The notes beneath the pieces are model-generated. The model worked only from the letters and a program-made list of their open reading frames with translations, did not search any database and was not told where the DNA came from. This document shows positions 20,201 through 27,572 of a stretch of DNA of 27,572 nucleotides, piece by piece. The translations under genes and the position numbers were made by a program. Source of the stretch: Gnetum montanum (lineage: Eukaryota > Streptophyta > Gnetopsida > Gnetales > Gnetaceae); assembly GCA_015680685.1 (NCBI GenBank), contig MNCI01028426.1, positions 18,915 through 46,486 on the forward strand. The letters are read 5' to 3'. Within the stretch, counting starts at the first letter, position 1. Each line of letters opens with the position of its first letter.

Positions 20201-20740
20201 TTGGGCCACACAAGATATTATAGAAGATTTATAGAAATTTTTACAAAGATAGCAAAACTACTCATGGAACTCACTACGAAGGATGCATCCTTTGAATGGA
20301 TAGAGTCATGCGAAAAGGCATTTGAAGCTTTGAAAAAGAAACTAGTTGAGATACCAATCCTTCAATCTTTGGATTGGTCTAGGCCTTTTTACCTCATGAA
20401 CGATGCTTCCAATTATGTGCTTGATGCAATGTTAACATAACTAGATGATCAAATGAGACTTTATTATATACACTATGCTAGTAGAAGCATCATTGGAGCA
20501 CAATTGAACTACATCACAACAGAAAAGAAGCTAATGGCCATGTTCAGACATTATGTACTTGGATACCAAATTTATGTTCATACCAATCAATGTGCCATTC
20601 GATTTCTCATGAATAAACCAACAGTTAGTCCCAAGGTGATAAGATGGCTCGTTATTCTGTAAGAATTTAACATCATGATGGTCAATAAAAAGGAAATAGA
20701 AAATGTGATAGTTGATCATTTATTAAGGTTAAAGTGTGAT
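20201..20740 (+). pseudogene. RNase H region of the second element
   Basis: GHTRYYRRFIEIF is the RT connection, followed by FEWIESCEKAFEALKKKL, then NDASNYVLDAML with the first catalytic Asp, TTEKKLMA with the catalytic Glu, and HTNQCAIRFLMNK, where the third catalytic residue (usually Asp) is Asn. It ends in IVDHLLRL. Two stops interrupt it (near 20438 and 20660). No archaeal-type second RNase H is seen, unlike the Tat element. Confidence 0.75.
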
Positions 20741-22093
20741 GCCCAAGATCAAATAGAACCTTTATCTGATCAGTTCCTCGATGAGAACCTATTTACTAAA
20801 ATAGTAAAGGTTGTATGTTCAATAGGGAAGCCATGGATAGTAGAATATTTGACTTACCTATAAACACAAGAGCTCCCTATTGATTGAACTAAAAAAATAA
20901 CAAGAACAGTTCCTTCATAGAGCAAAAAGATATATGAAAATCAATGGAAATATATACAAGATCTATGTAGATGGGCTTGTCAAATGGTATGTACCATAGT
21001 GTGACCAATAGAGAGTCTTGTAGGATGTCCATGATGGCCCCCATGGTGGCCACTATGCAGGGCATAGAACGACACTTAAACTGATGATGGTAAGCTACCT
21101 TTGGCCTACCTTGTTTAGAGACACCCACACTTTTGTATAATCTTGTCAGCGATGCCAAAGAGATGGAGGAATTATAGCTAGATATGAAGGACCACAATAA
21201 TGAATACAACCACTTGAACCTTTTTGACATATGGAAAATTGATTTTATGGGGTCTATAATAGCAATGTCAAATGGAAAAGCATACATAATCATGATTGTG
21301 AATTACTGTACTAAGTGGGAAGAGGTAGTAATAGTAAAATATTGTACAACAAAGACAGCTACTAGATTCTTCCAATAGCATGTGGTGAATAGATTTGGAG
21401 TACTAAGAATGCTAATATTAGATAATGAAACTCACTTCACCAGTGCTACATTTAAAAAGATCATGCAACAACTTGGAATGAACCATAAATTAACCATACC
21501 ATATCATCCTCAAGAAAATGGTCAAGTCGAAGTGACTAATCGAGAAATTACTAGGATACTTAGATAATTAGTATATTTAGAAACGATTAGAGCACTAAAC
21601 TAAATGATGCTATATGGGCCTATAGGATATCCTTGAAACTACTTATAGGGTACTCACCATATGAGTTAGTTTATGGTAAGTCTTCAATGCTCCCAATCTA
21701 GGTAGAACCCCACACTCTAGCTATTGCTAGTGAACTTGACCTTGAGCTAAGCTTATCTAAAAAATAATATCTCATGAATCTAAATCTTTTAGATGAAAAT
21801 AGGCATGTAGCATTGATGAGTAATGAAGTCCACAAACATTACTTCAAACTTAGGCATGATGCACAGATAAGGCAAGTAACTATACAACCGAGTTACAAGG
21901 TCCTTTACTATAATCCTAATCATTTACCCCAAAAGCTAAATTTCAGACACTTTGGAAGGGACCATACATTATTCAAGCCACTTATCCATATGGTGTCTTA
22001 CATATCTACCACCCATCTTATCCACAAAAGCTTATTCTTGAAAACATCCAACAAGTCAAATACTACTATGAACATCCCAAGGAATCTACCCAA
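20741..22093 (+). pseudogene. Integrase of the second element
   Basis: The zinc region appears as HDGPHGGHYAGHRT near 21030 and CQRCQRDGG near 21148. The DDE core follows: WKIDFMGS near 21233, LDNETHF near 21418 (usually S-D-N-G) and NGQVEVTNREI near 21520 with the catalytic Glu. NGQ-EV-NREI is typical of Athila-type integrases. The C-terminal GPY/F module is WKGPYIIQ near 21953, in a different frame from the segment starting near 21774, and ends at TAA about 22091. Multiple stops and frameshifts are present. Confidence 0.75.
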
Positions 22094-24240
22094 TATGTCT
22101 AACTATCTTCTACTCATTCTCTTTCCTTCATTTAACCAAGATTGATGATAGTTGTAGGGGTTTCCATTTGAACCTATAGGTACTTTACTAAACTTTTTAC
22201 TTTCTTTTCACATTTTCATTCTTTTATACTTTTCAGTTTCTTAACAATCTTTTAATTCTTTTGCATTTTTCAATTCTTTAATAATTCTTCATTCTTTTAC
22301 AATTTTCATCCTTTTTATTATTTTCATACTTTTTTTTTTCATTTCCCTTATAAATAATTTTTATTACTAATCAAACACATTAAAAATAAGACAAGAGGTA
22401 GTCCAATAAGGTGAAGATTTCTCTATGTTATCAAGTCATAAGGGATTGATTATTTGAACAGTGAGACCACAACATTCATCCATCCATTCCATTAATAAGA
22501 GGTTCTTTCCATGACCATAATGATATTCTTTCCATCATAAAACTAAGAATAAATTTTTGATCATTATGCATGGATCAAAAAGTGAAGAACCACATGGGAA
22601 TGTCAAGGGTGTGACATGAAGGGGATTTGTGGATTCTCTTGGATTATTACTGTGAGTTCTATTTTGTTGCTTAGGTTTTATTATATCCTTGTAGATCTAA
22701 CAAAAAATTGGAGTAAAGGTACAATAAGTGTTTCCTTACCATGTCACTAGAAAGACATGTTACCCATGCTTGAAGGCAGCTGGCTTCTTAGGAATCGAAA
22801 AAAAAAACATGCAATGAATAAAATCCTCCCTTGGATAATAGGCTAAGTGGTAATACTCATTGCAACAATGGTAGTCTAATGGTTGTAACTCGAAGAGATG
22901 ACATAATGCGATGTCATTGAAATGTGGTCTGGACTTGGTTTGAATTTTGGATGAAATAGCTAATGATTACTTTAACCACTAATAAAACACAAGAATTCAT
23001 TATGTCTACAGTAAGACATCTCACGTCCCAATTTTTGCAATCCCTTCTAGGTCCATCTCATCTCACTATATGAATAATCATAACTTATGGTTTTATGTAG
23101 CATAGTGAAAATTTTCCAACTTAGTGATACTAACATGTGTGTTTTGCTAAATAGGTATGTGTTACATTCAATTCCCTAAGTGCCTAACAACATTTTAGGT
23201 GTGGAAAATGCAAGGGCATTAAGGGCTGGAGCCTGCTTTGGGGAGGACCCACTTGTATAACTATTGTATCTTATACTTGGCAAGCAATTCCACATAATCT
23301 TTAGCCTTCCAAAAACAAAAAATGTTAATAAAAACTTCCCTTAACATTCAATACATCCATTCCAATAACACAAATTCATTACCTATCTCATCCATCTTAT
23401 CAACACTTAAGAAACTTTCATCACCCTAGATTCCTTCTTTATGCACTTTCTATGATAAATTATTGAAAAACTATGCATCACTCATAGCCCAAGATCCTTT
23501 GATGAGTGGCAAGGTACCCCTACAATCAACCATATGAATATGAGTGTTACACGCATGATCCAGTTGCACTCCGCAGATGGACTAGTTGTGGCATCCAAAC
23601 AGTTAGCCTTAGGTCGCAGTTCGCTGTCTTCCCACCTGGACTAGTATTAGCTTTGTCACGTATGGTTTAGTCTAGAGTGAGGTGTATGATGTGTTTTCTA
23701 ATCTAATGCTACTCTTGAAGGCAATGGAAGATAATATTAACTAAGCTAAGAGAGAAGGGTGAGGGAGAATCTAAACTAGCCTAAGTGCAATGAGCATCCG
23801 TTCCTTGGTTATCCATACACACCTTAGACTTCATGCATGACTACCACTGGGATTACCAAGCGTAGATCCTAGGTATGCTACTGGGTTACCAAGTAGTCAC
23901 ACTTAAGTGCTCGTAATCAAGTTGTACTCATTCCACGTTTTAACATGAGTTTAAGGGTGAGAAGAGATTAACTAGGAAAATAGTAAATAACAATTAATTA
24001 AATGATTAAACTAAGTGAATGTTTCAATGATAAAGTAATCTTGATCTTTATTGCCGATCATGTGCGTGTCCAAGTACGCCACACTCGAATAAAGGATGCC
24101 GTACAATTACAATTATGACATTGCGGGCATGCGCTAGGAGAAAGGGTTGAGATGAACTAAGAAATGAACTAACTTCTAAAACTAACTGGAAAAAACTAAC
24201 TATTTCCAAACTTAAAAGACTGACTCCTCTCGTGCACCTA
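22094..24240. other. AT-rich stretch without a gene; possible LTR sequence
   Basis: No frame longer than chance and no domain. T-rich runs fill 22190-22360. A purine run GAAGGGGA (22618-22625) followed by TG at 22628 could be a polypurine tract and 3' LTR start of the plus-strand element. No matching 5' LTR is visible, because that side is cut by the Tat element. AATAAA on the minus strand near 24048 may be a poly(A) signal for a minus-strand transcript. Confidence 0.3.
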
Positions 24241-24246
24241 CATGTG

Positions 24247-24254
24247 TATTTATA
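24247..24254 (-). promoter_or_regulatory. Candidate TATA box, minus strand
   Basis: TATAAATA on the minus strand, 67 nt past the stop of the gene at 24321-27103, with AATAAA about 200 nt further on. The spacing is that of an LTR (U3-TATA-R-polyA), so a 3' LTR of a minus-strand element may begin near here. No partner LTR is in the window. Confidence 0.3.
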
Positions 24255-24320
24255 GGCTCACATAGGAGTCACGATATTGTGTATNCAAAGAATGTGCTAC
24301 AACTACAAAATTTGTGGAAC

Positions 24321-27103
24321 TCATGTAGTTCCTAGTGGTGGTGGCTCCTCCATTGGTGCTTTTCCTTTGTCTTGTGCTCCAAGTTTTAAGACTTGATGGG
24401 GTTGGAGTATGGCTTGGAGCTTCTCCTCTTTGGTCCGAGGGTCCTGTGCCATCCAGGCTAATGTTCCAATGTTTGATGAAGTTGGTACCTCCCATGGATA
24501 GGGTAGTTGTAGAAACATTTAATTGGCCTTGACATACCAAGCTGCAAACACCTGTCGTTCCTCTTCGTAGGCTCTGGCTTTCTCTTTGTATTCTTGGAAA
24601 TCCACAAGCCATTGAGCCAAATCTGTTGCAACACATTTTTGGCCTTGGTAGCTTGCTTTCACCACCTCAAGTTCAGAATTTTCGATCCCTAATTTTTACA
24701 ATAACTTCTTGCGTTCTGCAAATTCTGCTTTGTATTTGACATAGGTGGTCACTACCTGTTTCTCGAGCTTTGTTCTCAGGTGCCCTACTATTAACATGGT
24801 AAGGTTGGCATACCGTAGATTTGCCAACTCATGTATTCTGTCAGATCTTGAATCTACAGGTCTCGATTCTTAACTTCTGCTTAGTGGGCAAAAGCATATG
24901 TGTCCAAGATGGCCTGCTAGTCAGTGTGTTGAGCACTGATAGCATTGATGTGGGCCTTGGCCATATGGATCTCCTTCTCAAGGATCTTTTTGTACATTCC
25001 CACCTGATCTTGAAAGTTCTCCTTTAGCATTTCATGTTGTTTAGCCTCATTTTTCCATGCGCTTATTTCAATAGCTATCTTTTGACGAATTGTGTGTACC
25101 TCCTCCATTGAGAGGGTTCTATTCTCCCTGGCTAAACGACTTATGTTTTGGTTGACCCGGATGAATTGTTCTCGCAATTGATGGAAGTGATCCTCGAGAA
25201 TATTCTTTTGCTTCTCCACAGCGGTCAACCGAAGGTTGTCGGAAACAAGCTGTTTATTTTCCTGTAAGGCGTTGAGTGCTTTAAGATGTGCATGAGTTTG
25301 CACCTATGCTATGGAGGCATCCCAAACAGCCTTCTCTTTTTCTTCAGTCACCTTTTTATTTTCCATGATTAGCTTGGTTAGTTGCTCAGTTCTAAAATTA
25401 TCTAGCTGGTTTGCGAGAACAAATTGTAAAGGGTCCCGCTGTGCTGCTTGTAGGGTCACGAGTTGCTCTTGTAATTTCTGCACTTCGGCTTCAACATGCT
25501 TGGCCCTCATTTCAATTAAGACCAGCTTCCCCTTTGTGGAAATGAGATTTGACTAAATTTTCGTAACATCCCGAGGGATGTTAAATAGGGACATCATTAC
25601 TTGTCCTATTTGTAGTAATTAATCAAGCGCATCCTCATGTTCCGCAGGAGTCATTGAGGTTCTGGCCAAAGTTTGAGCATCTCGTGCTCCTGTGAGATCT
25701 GCTGATGGTACAACAGGGACATTGAATGATTCTTTGATGTGGTCTACGACCACGTCTATGGCTCCCGCTGCATCTTGGTGTTGCATGACCACTACAATGT
25801 CCCCTTCACCAGTTTTTAATTACACTTGGAAAGATGCTGCATTTCCTAAGATCTATTGTGACCAAACACTTTCCCCTCCTCCTGTATGAATAGACACTTT
25901 GCCCCTTGTGCAATCCAAAGAAACAGTGGGCTAAATGGCATTGTCAATGACGTGGAAGAGATTTGCGTCATCATGACTTCCCCAACTGACCATCTCAGCG
26001 ATGGCCCTGAGATGGCTCATTGACGGTTTGTAGTCTTGCGGCAGTGGCTGATCCTGGCCTATGCTAGGCCCTGCTTCCTATTGTTGGCTGGGTCCTGTAC
26101 TTGGAGGTTGGCTGGGTCCTACAAGTTGAGTTGTAGTTGGTCTAGCCATATGTTCTTCTTCTTCTTCTGGCCCTAGCGTCTCACTAGTAATTTTCCTTCC
26201 AATTGGTTGCTTTAATAGTTCAACATAGGAAGCATTTTGGGCTTTTCAAAGGACATCATTGGTGTACCCCCTGATACTGGCACATCGGCAAAGCTTTCTG
26301 ATAAGACAAGGGAAAGGCAATGCCATCTTCCCTATCTTCCGTTCCTTGAACCACCTCAGGATCTCCGTTAAATATAGATAGGGTAGGTTAGCATTAACCT
26401 TTCCCATCAGCACTGCACATCCTCTAGCCACATACATTGAAATTCTTTTTAAGCCCTTTGTGGGGAAGAGGTGATAAGTTCCAATTTTGAAGTAGATCCT
26501 CTCTTCTGTCATCAGCTTACCAAATTTCTTATCTCTACCATAAGCCCTTTCCAACCAATCCCGTCACACATCGGGGTTTGAACAGGTGGATAACAAAGCA
26601 ACCTTGGGCCCTATATTCAAAAGGTTTAATACTTTCGAAATGGCTTGCACAGAGAAATTGACTGACACACTATAGATGTTGATAGTGGTGCCTTGTTCTC
26701 TATTGTGCTAGAATTGGTACGTCTCCCCTAGGTACCAGACACCACTTTCAGAGAGGATAGGCCATAAGGGAGACCCTTTGAGGTGATCCCTAATAGCCTT
26801 AGGAGCAAAATTTGCAAAAGATTCAAAGTTTAATTCCAAAATCACCGCATCGAATATGGACTTTTCGTGGATGTCCTGAACACAATCTTGGGACAATGTG
26901 AGATGTTTTCCCTGTTTAGGCGCTGTAGCAGTTCCTCCTTTTGCCTACCCGAATTGTACAGTAGGAGGGTTCTCTTGATGAATATTGAATGATTGTTCCT
27001 CCTATTCTGCATGTTGTCTGGCAGGATCTTGTCTTCCACCTCTCCTAGGTCGTTTGCTTCCACCTTGAGTAGGACCTTTCTTTTGTCCACGTTTTGGGGC
27101 CAT
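24321..27103 (-). pseudogene. Plant transposon-associated protein with coiled coil, degenerate
   Basis: The start is the ATG at 27103 (MAPKRGQKKG, a basic N-terminus). One frame is kept from 27103 to about 24850, then shifts once, ending at TGA 24321-24323; about 927 codons. Residues about 165-285 (RIYFKIGTYHLFPTKGL near 26490, CAVLMGKV, LPFPCLIRKLCRCA near 26310) resemble the 'putative plant transposon protein' domain (Pfam PF20167 type), judged by eye. A Pro/Gln-rich linker follows. Residues about 530-735 form a long coiled coil (VQKLQEQLVTLQAA, LRLTAVEKQKNILEDHF). The tail is charged. Stops are mostly TAG/TAA where Gln is expected, as in QHAE-stop-EEQ. It lies antisense to, and downstream of, the plus-strand Athila-like pol. 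Confidence 0.6.
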
Positions 27104-27572
27104 TTGCAATCACACGGGGTTAAGCATTAGTAAGGTTGTTTTTGAAGTTAAGTTATACCTTACTGCTTGCCTTAATTAATTAATTTTTTTATCTCCATGT
27201 GATATTACCTGAAATATTGTAATAATGAGTCTGTTTTACTTAGGTGGTTGCCAATTTTAATCTCCTAGTGTACCTAAAGGATTAAATGATTTTTTGGCAT
27301 GTTTTATTCTTAAGTTACAACTAATTACCCTTAATAATGTCCTTTGGGTGATGAAAAATTCCAAAAAAGTTAGGTGCTATTCTGTAGGTGTCCCTCCCCC
27401 ACGACTAAGTAGAACACTTTAGGTTCAAGAAGGTTCAGACGAAATTAAAATCGGAGTACTAGCGAGCAAGATATAGGTAGACAAGCAAGGGTTACACAAT
27501 CACAAGTCGTAGAGAAAAAATTTAAAAACTCCCCTGTGTGAATTATGAAAAATGATGCTAAGTGTTATGGGA
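27104..27572. other. No recognisable feature
   Basis: AT-rich, with a TTAATTAATTAATTTTTTT run near 27172-27192. It lies 5' of the minus-strand gene and may include its promoter, but I see no clear TATA box, repeat or coding sequence. Confidence 0.4.

Noticed and set aside
22628-24240. A defined 3' LTR for the Athila-like element
   Set aside because: Only a purine run and a TG were seen; no second copy, end or target duplication is present to support boundaries.

Overview
This is plant nuclear DNA made almost entirely of decayed LTR retrotransposons. The evidence is plant-type Ty3/gypsy domains, plant-style GT-AG introns of 70-271 nt, and many stop codons that look like C-to-T decay of methylated cytosines. 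I see no tRNA, rRNA, CRISPR array, bacterial operon or intact ordinary host gene. The species cannot be fixed from this window; the long nested elements suggest a large-genome plant.

Left two thirds (1-17824, minus strand): a long Ty3/gypsy element of the Tat/Ogre lineage. Reading right to left it has the 5' LTR (about 16783-17824), a leader, gag and protease (16003-12252), a roughly 5.2 kb spacer (12251-7052), pol with RT, RNase H, a second archaeal-type RNase H and integrase (7051-3575), an in-frame repeat array (3054-3546), a 3' noncoding region, and the 3' LTR (about 849-1897). Sequence 1-848 repeats the leader and gag start. The left LTR therefore opens into a second copy in the same orientation, and the elements are in tandem sharing an LTR.

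The most notable object lies in the spacer between protease and RT. On the plus strand, antisense to the element, 7534-11613 holds an eight-exon gene. Joining the exons gives 3270 nt, exactly 1090 codons, with phase kept at all seven GT-AG junctions. It has eight in-frame stops, each explainable by one C-to-T change. Its N-terminal part resembles an FCP1/NLI-interacting-factor-type HAD phosphatase fold, followed by domains I cannot name, a coiled coil and an acidic tail. Antisense introns cannot be spliced from the element's genomic RNA, so such a gene can keep its introns through retrotransposition. The spacer is where Ogre elements carry an intron, and a good acceptor sits at 7052. The motif GCGTAA/TTACGC is concentrated in two places: six consecutive inverted repeats in LTR U3, and the flank 3' of the antisense gene.

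Right third: 17825-18150 is an unidentified minus-strand degenerate coding fragment cut by the Tat LTR. 18595-22093 (plus) is a badly decayed second Ty3/gypsy element of Athila-like (OTA) type, with protease, RT, RNase H and integrase. 22094-24240 is AT-rich with no gene, and may hold LTR sequence. 24321-27103 (minus) is a roughly 927-codon decayed gene with a domain like the 'putative plant transposon protein' family and a long coiled coil. 27104-27572 shows nothing I can name.

No element looks autonomous now. The Tat pol is in one frame throughout but has about six stops and a Lys in place of the catalytic integrase Glu. The two LTR copies differ by about 5% over the stretch I compared by eye.
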